DNA of 64,000 bases from Chrysaora quinquecirrha (Eukaryota > Cnidaria > Scyphozoa > Semaeostomeae > Pelagiidae), in contig JACTAT010000002.1 of assembly GCA_014526335.1 (NCBI GenBank), forward strand, positions 168,523-232,522, in the 5' to 3' direction. Shown piece by piece: positions 33,101 through 38,537 of the stretch. A program made the position numbers and the translations under genes. The stretch's first letter is position 1, and each line of letters begins with the position of its first letter. The notes under the pieces were generated by a model. That model saw only the letters and a program-made list of their open reading frames with translations, was not told the DNA's origin and ran no database searches.

Positions 33101-35006
33101 TCGTAAACTGAATGGCATATTTTTGGGATGCAGTATTCATATCATTTTTGTACTGACGCCAGGAAGAGAAAATCTTATCTTTATTTATGTCTATTGAACA
33201 GCAACCACTGTGAAGACTATGGTTAAAGGCAATAGACGTACATAAGAGAAGGCCAGTTGCATGAATACAAAGCAGCTCTTTTGAATTCCTACACAAAATT
33301 AGACATGATAGTCACCATTTATCATGACAAGCCTTTGATATTTAGTTGGGCAACGTTTTGGGAGAGATCCGTCTCCCATCTTCGGGCAATGAGAAATGAA
33401 AGAAACCACATAGGAAAGAAACCACATTTCTCATTGCCCGAAGATGGGAGACGGATCTCTCCCGAAACGTTGCCCAACTAAATATCAAAGGCTTGTCATG
33501 ATAAGTGGTGACTATCATGTCTAATACGGTGTCAAAAACAGCCTTGATAAGTCCGAATATATTTACTCCTACACAAAAGGCAATTTTGCTATTCTTCTCT
33601 TATTCAATTTTGATTGATGCCTGTCCATTTCTATATCTGTCAATTCCCTTTAAGGAACCAATTTTCTGCATTGTTAAAAAAACGATTTTCACCATTTTTT
33701 GGTATACGAATGGAGCCAATTTTATAAAACTGATATTTGGACATACAGTTGACATCCGCTATCTCGAACTCTCAAGGGAAACTGGAATTTGTTCGAGATA
33801 GCGAATGTTCGAGATAACGGATGCCCCATATAAATATAAAAAATTATAGTTTTTCAGTCACAAAAGGAACCCCTATTAACATGCAGGGTTACTGATCCCA
33901 AATTTCATCAAACAAGTCTGGTATTTTTTAACATAGGAGTCAAAGCTCATCTGCTTTCATCCTCACTATTGGTGAAATTGAGATAATGGCGATGCAGCAC
34001 ATCTCGAAAGAGAACAGCTTCATCTATTGTATACATGGGCAGCATATCACTTAGCTGCTGCCATTCCCGCTCCTCTAGGCGAACTTATACATATTTTCAG
34101 CCTGTCTCTTTATCCAGTTCACCGAAAAATTTGGCAAAGTTCGAGATAAAGAGCAGGTTTTCCTCCATGGGAAATCGGAAATGGTTCGAGACAGCGAATG
34201 TTCGAGATAACGGGGTTCGAGATAGCGGATGATTTTTCTATACAAACCCTTATACCAAAACGAGGGGAAATGGAAAATCGTTCGAGATAGCGAATGTTCG
34301 AGATAGCGGGCAGTCGAGATAGCGGATGTCAACTGTATATTATTCGGGTATAGCAGTCCTCCCTAAAAATTGGCGAAAATTGGGTTTGAATCTTCTCTTG
34401 CTAAAATACACGCTTTTTTTATAAGGCACCTACCTCAAGGCCTATTATTTTTGGACTTCTTTTGAGGCAATCGTAGTTCAAAAAGTTCCTTAATAGTTCC
34501 TAAATTTTAACTGCACATACAGTGGTCATAACAATAATAGAAAGACACTTGCATGCGAGCAAAGCTCGGGACTACTCAAGGAAACATTTGATACATGCTT
34601 AACGTACAATTTATGTGGCTTTCGACTGCAAATGAATGGAACCGGCTTTCTAATTCTTGATTATTTGCAGTGATAAAAGCATTTAACATTGAAAAGTTCC
34701 TTAATGATTTTCTCTTTAGTAGTATAAGTTCTTTAAATTTTCGGGCGTTCTACATGTAGGTACAGCATTCAACATTGGAAAGTTCCTTAATTATTTTCTC
34801 TTTAGTAGTACAAGTTCTTTAAATTTTCGGGCGTTCTACATGTAGGTTCCTTATAAAGTGGTCCTTTATAAAAAAACGTGTAGCGTATCTTGTCGCAAAG
34901 TTATCGCAAAGTTAAGTAGTAAAACTAGCACGTATACAACTTTTATTTAGAGCAGTGGGAGACCAGCATAGTATAGAAGATGCCTCACCTGTGTCTTTGT
35001 CGCCAT
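2028..35006 (-). CDS. Giant MUC4-like secreted protein (EGF / NIDO / AMOP / VWD / EGF array), 19 exons traced, 3' end off window
   Basis: This is a spliced gene, shown as its overall span; the exons follow as separate entries E1-E19. Joined by GT-AG signals, the exons give a signal peptide, 1 plain and 10 calcium-binding EGF modules, a NIDO domain (E7-E9), AMOP (E9), VWD (E10-E11 and following), a cadherin-like stretch plus Cys-rich EGF-like units (E13), 53 more calcium-binding EGF modules (E14-E18, 44 of them in E18) and a plain EGF (E19). The NIDO-AMOP-VWD-EGF order is that of mucin-4 and of cnidarian mucin-like proteins known from coral skeletal matrix. The product should be a secreted or surface-tethered, Ca-stiffened, heavily N-glycosylated extracellular protein. 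Nearly all EGF exons are symmetrical phase 1-1. About 3,530 codons lie in the window. No stop codon or transmembrane exon was found at 1-2027, so the gene probably continues to the left. E9, E13 and E18 each need a 1-2 base frame correction. Domain calls are strong; function is inferred from the family. Confidence 0.85.
2310..2690. repeat. Dispersed repeat (also 44830-45190 and about 30600-30760)
   Basis: Shared blocks: CATCAAAACTAAAAAGCCGGTTC..GACAGAAAGAGTTCGTT, GCGAGCTGATTG.TGTTTAAAAC, TTCATTTT..CCGAT, CTGGGTA, and TTTGTCTGTTTCTGA.GTTTATA. The function is unknown; probably a transposon fragment. Here it is in the E18-E19 intron. Confidence 0.6.
2973..8382 (-). CDS. E18: giant exon of 44 calcium-binding EGF modules; 2-base deletion near 7281
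   Basis: Acceptor CTATTTCTCCTTAG and donor GTATTG bound 5,410 bases. Adding the two bases missing at about 7281-7284 gives 5,412, exactly 44 x 123. Each module has 41 residues of the [18 protein letters not shown] type, with six Cys, a D-I-N-E calcium motif, an Asx-hydroxylation consensus ([12 protein letters not shown]) and usually two N-glycosylation sequons (NCT and NGT). The missing bases lie in a module join that reads ctgcacgatg on plus, where neighbours read ctgcacacgatg. Without them the frame ends about 9 codons later. Central modules are near-identical in DNA; the last few ([24 protein letters not shown]) and the first are diverged, as expected for expansion by unequal crossover. 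Confidence 0.9.
8478..8700. mobile_element. Single dispersed copy of the GGTCAAACATT palindromic element
   Basis: Shares the TTGGTCAAACATTTGAGATTTG, TTACAAGCAAT and GGCCAAACGGTCAAA motifs with the 165-bp array. In the E17-E18 intron. Confidence 0.6.
8935..9140. mobile_element. MITE-like GTGTCTAA/TTAGAC element
   Basis: AAGGGACCGTGTCCATTGAGTGTCTAA motifs at one end and many TTTAGACG/CGTCTAAT palindromic units. A related element is at 15535-15755. Confidence 0.5.
9303..9385. repeat. (CACGT)n/(CAAGT)n microsatellite
   Basis: Runs of CACGT followed by CAAGT directly join the truncated EGF exon at 9385. Confidence 0.9.
9385..9463 (-). pseudogene. Truncated EGF exon ending in a pentanucleotide repeat
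   Basis: After a proper acceptor (GTTTGTTTTAG) the sequence encodes [27 protein letters not shown], the first four-plus cysteines of a calcium-binding EGF module. It then passes directly into (CAAGT)n/(CACGT)n repeat and a TGA. No donor follows. It is a relic exon whose 3' half was lost or replaced by the microsatellite; normal splicing would skip it. Confidence 0.72.
9539..9728. mobile_element. 190-bp element with TGGCATAYCACAATAGATG inverted ends and an internal tRNA-like B box
   Basis: The terminal inverted repeats are TGGCATATCACAATAGATG and CATCTATTGTGGTATGCCA. On minus it contains GGTTCGAATTCC preceded by ATAACTCAGTGGAAACG, resembling tRNA B and A boxes. Related copies occur at 32511-32690 and 32738-32950. 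It could be a MITE that captured tRNA sequence or a SINE. Confidence 0.6.
9819..10310 (-). CDS. E17: four calcium-binding EGF modules
   Basis: 492 bases (164 codons), phase 1-1, acceptor TTTTATTTGTTTTTCAG and donor GTGTGC. Modules 1-3 are almost identical to the start of E18 ([15 protein letters not shown], then two [18 protein letters not shown] units). The fourth ([14 protein letters not shown]) resembles E4. E17 therefore looks like a short sister of the giant exon E18 before its expansion. Confidence 0.88.
10447..11830. repeat. 90-bp minisatellite array 1
   Basis: About 15 units of period 90 (CATTAAGAGCAAGG..AGAGAGGTTATGCTAGGGA..GATAAATACCTCTGCCTAACAAGA). In the E16-E17 intron. Because 90 is a multiple of three, spurious 30-residue repeat ORFs appear on minus. 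Confidence 0.92.
12179..12394 (-). pseudogene. Truncated duplicate of exon E16
   Basis: This is nearly identical to E16 over 216 bases, including the GTATAG donor. The acceptor and the first codons are gone: at about 12394 the exon runs straight into a 221-bp foldback MITE, whereas in the intact copy about 150 bases of exon start and intron lie between them. The second EGF module is intact and the frame is open. A cryptic AG in the MITE edge could splice it in phase, but it lacks a pyrimidine tract. Treated as a broken exon. Confidence 0.75.
12396..12616. mobile_element. 221-bp foldback MITE, copy 1
   Basis: About 80-base imperfect inverted arms (AATAGA..CTTCCGCAAAAGATGGC and GCCATCTTTTGCGG..CTCTATT) with GGAATTCTGGGAATAATTTCC inside each arm. 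Abuts the truncated E16 copy. Confidence 0.8.
12617..13400. repeat. 90-bp minisatellite array 2
   Basis: About eight units with an exact 90-base period (cattaag at 12721, 12811, 12901, 12991, 13081, 13171, 13261), then decayed units. Duplicate of array 1 as part of the segmental duplication. Confidence 0.92.
13760..14005 (-). CDS. E16: two calcium-binding EGF modules
   Basis: 246 bases, phase 1-1, acceptor TTTGGCTTTACAG and donor GTATAG. The modules start [13 protein letters not shown] and [13 protein letters not shown] near-identical but 5'-truncated copy lies at 12179-12394, inside a tandem segmental duplication. Confidence 0.87.
14123..14343. mobile_element. 221-bp foldback MITE, copy 2
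   Basis: Same length and nearly identical to copy 1. It sits in the E15-E16 intron about 120 bases upstream (minus sense) of intact E16. The two copies arose through the local tandem duplication rather than by two insertions. Confidence 0.8.
14655..14777 (-). CDS. E15: one calcium-binding-like EGF module
   Basis: 123 bases, 41 codons, phase 1-1, acceptor TTTCTCGTAG and donor GTTTGG. The donor is weak, but a GTAAAG a few bases earlier would lose the last cysteine, so GTTTGG is preferred. It starts DTNEC, so the second Ca-ligand position is Thr rather than Ile or Val. It contains [12 protein letters not shown]. Confidence 0.78.
15535..15755. mobile_element. MITE-like GTGTCTAA/TTAGAC element, second member
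   Basis: CTAAGGGAATTTGCTATCGAGTGTCC at the left and GACACTCAATTGACACGTTTCC at the right are roughly inverted. Inside are GTCTAATCAG and the repeated TGGTCCAATTGGAC. In the E14-E15 intron. Confidence 0.55.
15967..16212 (-). CDS. E14: two calcium-binding EGF modules
   Basis: 246 bases, phase 1-1, acceptor GCATCCTTCCAG and donor GTATGT. The modules start [12 protein letters not shown] and [12 protein letters not shown]. The first carries the CFSGYSLG loop that also appears in E4 and E15-E17 first modules, which marks it as the 'A' type of an ancestral two-module exon. Confidence 0.87.
16421..16868. mobile_element. MITE-like element with GGTTCCCATT / AATGGGAACACC ends
   Basis: AGCCTGGTTCCCATTGCATT..GTCAGCGACGC and GTCGCTGACTG..AATGGGAACACC are inverted. 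Inside are repeats of TTTAATCACACACGAA. In the E13-E14 intron. Confidence 0.55.
16960..17225. mobile_element. MITE-like element with GTCCCC / GGGGACA palindromes
   Basis: CATGTCCCCCGAG, CATGTCTCCCAG, GGGGACACCAAGGGGACA and ACATGTCCCCTGGATGTCTCC alternate in inverted orientation over about 260 bases, with GCTAAAC/GTTTAGC at the ends. Confidence 0.4.
17314..17819 (-). CDS. E13: cadherin-like segment plus Cys-rich EGF-like units; one apparent 1-base deletion at 17587-17590
   Basis: Acceptor CTCTTTTCCAG and donor GTAAGT. The first half, [19 protein letters not shown] to [11 protein letters not shown], resembles the cadherin-like unit of the family. The frame then stops at TAG, but the neighbouring frame continues as [27 protein letters not shown] and [12 protein letters not shown]. 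The switch point is a run of four T (A at 17587-17590 on plus); five would restore the frame. The length of 506 is one short of the 507 that phase 1-1 requires. A homopolymer assembly error is the simplest reading. Confidence 0.82.
18530..19100. repeat. (GAA)n/(AAG)n purine tract
   Basis: About 570 bases are almost purely purine on plus. It begins about 30 bases from exon E12 (19131). Both strands give meaningless poly-Glu/Lys or poly-Ser/Leu/Phe frames. Such mirror-symmetric tracts can form triplex DNA. Confidence 0.95.
19131..19379 (-). CDS. E12: post-VWD segment (SLF...FVPVF)
   Basis: 249 bases, phase 1-1, acceptor CACTCAATTTCAG and donor GTAAGT. The split codon from E11 makes Trp, followed by [12 protein letters not shown] and [10 protein letters not shown]. 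This is the conserved stretch after VWD in MUC4-like proteins. A Cys pair (ATCG, EQC) and an acidic region follow. The intron on its 3' side opens directly into the GAA/AAG repeat. Confidence 0.85.
19929..20261 (-). CDS. E11: VWD domain, second part
   Basis: 333 bases, phase 1-1, acceptor ATTTTTTCTTCAG and donor GTAAGT. It contains the beta-rich C-terminal half of the VWD ([12 protein letters not shown], then [15 protein letters not shown]) and the segment [18 protein letters not shown], matching the family 'GLLGxxNxxxxDDFxxPDG' motif. Confidence 0.9.
20330..21230. repeat. (TTAG)n tetranucleotide satellite
   Basis: About 900 bases of GTTAGTTAG units with interspersed variants (TAAGTTCG, TTGGTTGG, TTAAATAG) that recur as a higher-order pattern (for example near 20790-20850 and 20890-20950). 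In the E10-E11 intron. Confidence 0.95.
21431..21673 (-). CDS. E10: VWD domain, first part
   Basis: 243 bases, phase 1-1, acceptor ATCGCTTAG and donor GTGAGT. It begins [25 protein letters not shown], the hallmark GDPH...D...YTFNG start of a von Willebrand type D domain. The reading frame joins E9 only in the post-frameshift frame, which supports that correction. Confidence 0.92.
22109..22178. repeat. Hairpin of AACTTCAGAATTGC arms
   Basis: AACTTCAGAATTGCTATAAAC and its inverse (GTTTATCGCAATTCTGAAGTT) are separated by about 28 bases in the E9-E10 intron. The rest of this intron (22190-22625) is a degenerate TCATCGTATT-type repeat. No coding signal was seen. Confidence 0.65.
22648..23382 (-). 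CDS. E9: NIDO end, AMOP domain and CC-linker; one apparent frameshift near 22807-22815
   Basis: Acceptor TTTTTCGTTGCAG and donor GTAAGT. The first part ([11 protein letters not shown], then VIYVYDDIG) completes NIDO. The AMOP domain follows, with [17 protein letters not shown] and a final QCCYD. The frame then reaches TAA at 22807-22809, while the +1 frame continues open with [21 protein letters not shown], the family's post-AMOP Cys-Cys segment that leads to VWD. The exon is 735 bases; phase 0 to 1 needs 736, so one base is missing. No intron of suitable length was found. It is either an assembly indel or a real lesion. Confidence 0.82.
23540..25165. repeat. (TATTG)n pentanucleotide satellite with higher-order repeats
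   Basis: About 1.6 kb of TATTG variants (TATTG, AATTG, ACTG, CATTG). Longer blocks recur, such as GAACTTTGTGTTGTATTTTACTGCATTG (given here as two joined motifs). It ends less than 15 bases from the E8 donor. Confidence 0.95.
25175..25513 (-). CDS. E8: central NIDO domain
   Basis: 339 bases (113 codons), phase 0-0, acceptor TTCTTCCTTAG and donor GTAGGT. The signature VNGLISFG is at the start, followed by AYWNDIDLR (the 'AP-WADID' region of NIDO), a Tyr-rich segment, and [10 protein letters not shown], the typical NIDO 'VTWxxV' strand. The donor sits next to the end of the 1.6-kb TATTG satellite. Confidence 0.9.
25676..26815. repeat. 165-bp tandem array, 7 units
   Basis: The string cggtcaagcattgc starts at 25681, 25846, 26011, 26176, 26341, 26506 and 26671, an exact 165-base spacing. 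Units are near-identical except the last. The unit is derived from a dispersed palindromic element (also 8478-8700 and 29088-29345). In the E7-E8 intron. Confidence 0.95.
26821..26939 (-). CDS. E7: N-terminal part of NIDO domain
   Basis: 119 bases, phase 1 in and phase 0 out, acceptor TTTCTTTGCAG and donor GTAAGT. It encodes the beginning of a nidogen-like domain: [15 protein letters not shown], then a P-L-G step and VLY, which runs directly into the [10 protein letters not shown] of E8. This matches the usual NIDO opening (acidic DD, then VYVNxNGLISF). Confidence 0.8.
27598..27757. repeat. Degenerate interstitial telomere-like (TTAGGG) repeats
   Basis: GGGTTAGGGTTAGG, AGGATTAGGGTTAG and variants (GTTAGCGTTAGC, GGTGGGGTTAGGG) run for about 160 bases, next to the E6 donor. 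The metazoan telomere unit is TTAGGG. Confidence 0.8.
27774..28019 (-). CDS. E6: two calcium-binding EGF modules
   Basis: 246 bases, phase 1-1, acceptor TTGCTACAG and donor GTATAC. The modules begin [13 protein letters not shown] and [12 protein letters not shown]. Its donor is followed within a few tens of bases by a degenerate TTAGGG-like repeat (27598-27757). The last base joins E7 to open the NIDO domain. Confidence 0.87.
28660..28782 (-). CDS. E5: one calcium-binding EGF module
   Basis: 123 bases, exactly 41 codons, phase 1-1, acceptor TTTTTGCAG and donor GTAAAA. The module starts [12 protein letters not shown] and ends with GDGYTCQ. This single-module exon is the unit length (123 bases) that is repeated 44 times in E18. 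Confidence 0.87.
29088..29345. mobile_element. Single dispersed copy of the GGTCAAACATT palindromic element
   Basis: GACCAAACGACCAAACATTG at the left and CAATGTTTGATCG at the right are inverted, with GACGTGGCCAAGC inside, as in the array. In the E4-E5 intron. Confidence 0.6.
29989..30234 (-). CDS. E4: two calcium-binding EGF modules
   Basis: 246 bases (82 codons), phase 1-1, acceptor CTCCTTTAG and donor GTAGAT. The first module starts DVNEC with a longer C-terminal loop (the [10 protein letters not shown] type). The second starts [12 protein letters not shown] and is close to the E18 consensus. The two-module exon pattern recurs in E6, E14 and E16, which suggests exon duplication. Confidence 0.87.
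30997..31296. mobile_element. hAT-type MITE with CAGTGGCGTAA ends
   Basis: CAGTGGCGTAATGC and ..CACACGCCACTG are inverted. Flanking 8-mers CCCATAGC and CCCCCAGC are similar (6 of 8), consistent with an aged target duplication. It is in the intron between E3 and E4. A diverged relative, GC-rich with the same interior, lies at 32184-32428. Confidence 0.65.
31409..32122 (-). CDS. E3: six EGF modules (1 plain, 5 with DNNEC/DNDEC/DVNEC calcium motif)
   Basis: 714 bases, phase 1-1, acceptor TTTTCTTTTACAG and donor GTAAGT. The first module has no calcium signature (begins QSCGGQC). The next five each start D-N/V-N/D-E-C, keep six cysteines and carry the Cx[D/N]xxxx[F/Y]xCxC pattern of beta-hydroxylated Asx sites. 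These modules are diverged from each other, unlike the E18 array, so they look like the older part of the gene. Confidence 0.88.
32184..32428. mobile_element. Diverged relative of the 30997-31296 MITE
   Basis: Shares CGACAAAAAGG-type left, CATCCCACAAA, TTTTTCAAGGTTCT and TTGAGCTCACTTCGTTTCTC motifs and ends GTTATGCCACTATG. It lies in the E2-E3 intron. Confidence 0.5.
32511..32950. mobile_element. Two adjacent copies of the 9539-9728 element family
   Basis: Each has GGGATTCGAACCT(G/A)GAC, a GATGATC block and ..CTCTCCAAGTCA..AGTCCAAGGCTCTCC. The second (32738-32950) has recognisable inverted ends (GCATACCAC / GTGGTATG-like). In the E2-E3 intron, up to 35 bases from E2. Confidence 0.55.
32985..33072 (-). 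CDS. E2: signal-peptide exon
   Basis: Acceptor TTTCTTGTAG and donor GTAAGA bound 88 bases, phase 0 in and phase 1 out. With E1 the protein begins with a short polar stretch, Arg at residue 16, then about 19 hydrophobic residues ([19 protein letters not shown], residues 17-35). The last split codon joins E3 to give Ala-Gln-Ser-Cys. This is a typical signal peptide cleaved near Ala35 or Ala36, so the protein enters the secretory pathway. Confidence 0.75.
33302..33560 (+). mobile_element. Foldback of two inverted element tails
   Basis: Two arms of about 95-110 bases in inverted orientation, nearly perfect (GAGATCCGTCTCCCATCTTC versus GAAGATGGGAGACGGATCTC), are separated by about 28 bases, and one arm extends to GATAAGTCCGAATATATTTAC. 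It lies in intron 1 of the mucin-like gene and would form a long hairpin in its pre-mRNA. Confidence 0.75.
33746..34335. mobile_element. pogo/Tc1-mariner-type MITE with TA target duplication
   Basis: Perfect terminal inverted repeats (CAGTTGACATCCGCTATCTC) flanked by TA on both sides. Subterminal TTCGAGATAGCG repeats occur several times. At 590 bases it has no transposase. It sits in intron 1 of the mucin-like gene. Confidence 0.8.
34408..34882. mobile_element. MITE with TACACG...TTTTTATAAGG ends
   Basis: Inverted ends (TACACGCTTTTTTTATAAGG and ..CTTTATAAAAAAACGTGTA) enclose an internal tandem duplication of about 80 bases (copies near 34690 and 34770, AAAGTTCCTTAAT...TCTACATGTAGG). Related ends occur at 218-362 and 14860-15180. 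Confidence 0.6.
34989..35006 (-). CDS. E1: putative start exon (6 codons, MATKTQ)
   Basis: An ATG in good context (A at -3, G at +4) is followed by five codons and a GTGAGG donor. It ends in phase 0, which fits the phase-0 acceptor of E2 and puts a Met just before the hydrophobic signal segment. The choice is inferential: it is the only nearby exon I found that gives an open start in the right phase. The intron to E2 is about 1.9 kb and filled with transposon remnants. Confidence 0.55.
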
Positions 35007-35199
35007 TTTTCTACCAATAGACAAAAAATTCTAGTTCATAGCCCTAAAACGGGAATGGTACTTTTGATGCCGTCTTGCAGCTCTTTTTAATGCCTGTTTA
35101 AAAGAAAAAAATCTTTCATTAATACCTTCAATTTCCCTTGTATTTAATGCATCGAAATTTAATCTCAGGTTGATAACTTCATCTTAGGGAAGTCTGAGG

Positions 35200-35338
35200 C
35201 GAGGGGCAAATCACTCCCTTCATTGAAATCTCGCACACTTTTGCTTGAAATTCCGTTGTGCTCACCGAAATCCCTTGGGAATCCTTTTGTTTTAACAGAA
35301 ATCTCGTACACTTTCTAGAAGAGTGAAAACCCTCTAGA
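35200..35338. mobile_element. hAT-type MITE (CGAGGGGCA family)
   Basis: The left end CGAGGGGCAAATCACTCC is intact; the right end is degenerate (GAGTGAAAACCCTC). TCTGAGG on both sides suggests the target duplication. Confidence 0.7.
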
Positions 35339-37440
35339 TCTGAGGCACCATTACGAAGGTTAGCATATCCCATATCCCCTACCATTTTTCTATCCCTTAT
35401 CCCCAGTACGTTTTTCCCTTTTATCTCGGGGGTTAACAGTTTTGGAGGTACGGGGACGTGCCATTATTTAGGGGTACTTTTTTTCTGAAAGGTGCGGAAT
35501 TATCGATATCGTTTTTAGAAGTATGTGCGGAATTATGGGTACCATTTGAGGAAACCTGCAGAATTATGGGTACTAGTCTGGAGAAATTTTGAAGAATTAA
35601 GCTTAGCATTTACAAAATGTGCAGTCCGAACTGATAACTCTTAAAGGTTATCCAAGGTACTCCTCTTGGACTATCAGCAAGGTAGCCCTTTAAACAAAAC
35701 TTGCTTTTCATCAGATGATTTTGTTATCTGAAAATGTTCTTTGCCTTGCGGAATATTGGGCATAACAATTTTTTTTTCAATTTTCAATTTTATATTAATG
35801 ACTTGAAACTTAAAGTTACGTCGTCATATAAAAAAAAACGTAGCAAAAAAGTACGATTTAAGAATAATTAAATAACACTCATCATGTTTGCGGAATTATG
35901 GGTCCAAATTTTGGACTCAAATGGCACGTCCCCGTCCAAAACTAGGCTTAGATACCCCCCTGAGCCTTTTATCCAAGAACTTCACAACAAAATATCTCGT
36001 ATAATATTTCTTTTGTCCAAAATCATCTCTTATCCCTTTGATTTTTCTTGGATATCCCATATTATCCCTAATACCCTAATAAATGGGGCATCTAATCTGG
36101 TGGGACTGTGCTAAAGAAATTGAACTTCCTAGAAACCCTTTGTCTTGAAAAGACGACTATATTAATCTGAAATCTCATTCCAACCCTTAAGGAAGAAATT
36201 TTGTCTTTTTTGTCTACTTGACATGATAGGCGACATTTTACTCTTCAAAAAGGCATACGAGATTCGAACGAGGCTGGAGTGAGTGCTGGTCAGTGGCGTA
36301 ACGGAGCAGTGTGGGGCCTTTAAACAAAATAGTGGTTTGGGGCCCCTATTTTTTAAAATAAGTTTACACACCAAGATTGCCTTTAAATGCAATTTTTTTA
36401 AAGCGTTATACAATCTTCAAACAAAACAACAAAACCAACATCAACAAAACAATTATCAAGATATAAAATCAGGTTAAATAGAAGATTTCTAGGAAGTTTT
36501 ATTTTAAGTACCTTAGTGTGAATCTTTCTAAAAAACGCTTATCCAAAAGTCTTTTTTACAAAATTTCGCGGGGGCCCCTTTCGGGGCCAAATATTTTGAG
36601 GGCCCTTAATTTTGTGTTTAAAGGTGCACACTGTGCGTTACGCCACTGTAGGCCTAAATTAGCTGAAAAGCTAGCAATAACAGCCTACTCAAAATAAAGT
36701 AACAACAACAACATCAACAACGAAACAAAAGGGTTTCCATAGGATTTCGGTGAAAAAGAAGGATTCTCAAGTAAGGTCTATTGCGTGATGGCAGTCTCCT
36801 GCCGGGGATACCAATATATACACTCAATACAATTAAAAAGCTAAGAATTAAATTGAAATGAAAATGAATATGAAAAGAATGTTTGTTTTCTTCAGCCAAT
36901 CAAAGAAGGGATAAACAGTTTGTTGGCAAGCTTTCACACAGCAACAAAGATTCAGTAATTTCGCATAATAGGGACCTTAGAAAACGTACCCATTCCGATC
37001 AATATTAAATTTGCTAGAATCAAATCATCTAAGAAAGGAACAGATTACCTATTTAAAGTCTTGTTTAGGGACATCTTGAAATCATTTTTTTATCTTTTCA
37101 AAATCAGCACAATCAATTTTATTAAAATGAAATTCCTACACGGATTTGAAGGAAATCTATTATCCTTTATTTCTATGTCTTTTCAACTCAATAAATAAAA
37201 CTTTGAAATATTTGGAAACCATAAACGGGTTATCCTCTGAAATTGATAGGATTTTCACCCCTTTACCAGGAATCTTTATTCTGTGATTTTGCTAAGAAGT
37301 CAGTTTAAGTTTAAACTGTTTCAGCTTCTATATAACGTCACATACCAATTCCGCTCTGATGTCGTGGCCCCTTCGAGGGGGGGGGGGGCTACGGCTACTT
37401 AAAATGTTTCGGGTACTGGGAATCGTTAAAAAAAACGATA
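35339..37440. other. Gene-free stretch
   Basis: Repeated GCGGAATTATGGGTAC motifs (35480-35600, 35890-35910) suggest a decayed element, and the MITE at 36291-36648 lies within. Frames are short and unrecognised. Promoter elements of the mucin-like gene should lie just above 35006, but no TATA box is evident. Confidence 0.5.
36291..36648. mobile_element. hAT-type MITE with CAGTGGCGTAACG ends
   Basis: CAGTGGCGTAACG...GTG and CACACTGTGCGTTACGCCACTG are inverted. The interior has GGGGCCCC-type palindromes. No matching target duplication was found. Confidence 0.65.
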
Positions 37441-38010
37441 ATACTTGGCAACCCCTACGAGAGGTCATCTTAAAAACTCGGTCCCTCCACATTACTGATG
37501 ATATCCCCCTACATTACCCCGCACCCTCGACATTACTGAAGATATCTTTCCACGTTACTGATGTTAACCCTCCACATTACTTCAAGATAACCCTCCACAT
37601 TACTCCGCATCCACCACATCACTCCTAGATAGCCCTTCAAATTACTGAACATCGTCCACATTACTCGACCCCCCACTACTGAAGATATTCCTCTACATTA
37701 CTGAACACCCTTCACATTACTGCGAAATTCCCCACTGCACATCCTGCGAGGGGCATTTCACTCCTCGAAAAGGCGTACGAGATTCCCGTTGAAACAAAAG
37801 GATCTCCAAGGGATTTCTAGGAAAAACAATAGAAATCCCAGCAAAGGGAGTACGAGTTTTCAAAGAGTGTGTTTTCACTTGTCCTCCACAATACTGAAAA
37901 GAGGGCCTTCCACATTACAGAACGTCCTCCACATCAATGCAAAAATCCCTCCACATTACTGAAGATACCCCTTCACATTATTGCATATCCTCCACAATGC
38001 TGCGCAGACA
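37440..38010. repeat. Minisatellite with CCTCCACATTACTGATGATA core
   Basis: Irregular units of about 20-25 bases (CCTCCACATTACT, then GATGATATCC or GAAGATAGCC), interrupted by the MITE at 37747-37872. The same unit appears at 43670-43860 and 54100-54570. Confidence 0.85.
37747..37872. mobile_element. hAT-type MITE (CGAGGGGCA family), right end degraded
   Basis: The left end is CGAGGGGCATTTCACTCC, and the interior matches the 41431-41564 copy (GGCGTACGAGATT, AAACAAAAGGA). It lies inside the CCTCCACATTACT array. Confidence 0.65.
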
Positions 38011-38537
38011 TCACCTAAGGTGTTGCTATCCTTATTTTCTAAACTATTCTTACTCAGAAAATGGTGCATTAGTCTATCCTCGAATAGTTTCAGAGTTCGT
38101 GACTAAGAAAAGTTCCATTCGTGGGAACAAGATAAAATAAGGATCCTTATTTTATCTTGGTGGGAAGTTAGGAAACTCTTCAAGGAACTTCTTCTACACG
38201 ATGTGCCCAACCTTAAGAAACTTTACTACAAATTACTGGCCAAAGTTTCTTATAAAAAATCAGCCAGTTCTGGGGAACATTTAGGGGGGTTACTTGGTTA
38301 TATGTTCCCTTGAGAAATCCCCTTTATCCCTGGGTTTTTGTAGGATTTTACCTGATCCCTGTTTCCCAATGTTTCCTTCCCCACAATTTTGGCCTCATTC
38401 CCTTGTTCCCTGGATACATTTTGCATGTTTCCATATTCCCTGGAACCCCTGAACAACCCCTAACGCACTGTGCTGTAATTGACTATTCTAAATAATGTTT
38501 ATTTCATATCTGTCGAATAAAAATGCTACATTAGCAA

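Noticed and set aside
33390..33480. Hammerhead ribozyme in the Penelope-like tail (CCGAAGA...GAAAC)
   Set aside because: Such ribozymes occur in Penelope-like elements, but the core reads CCGA(A/T)GA instead of CTGANGA, and I could not pair stem III next to a valid cleavage triplet. At most a decayed relic.
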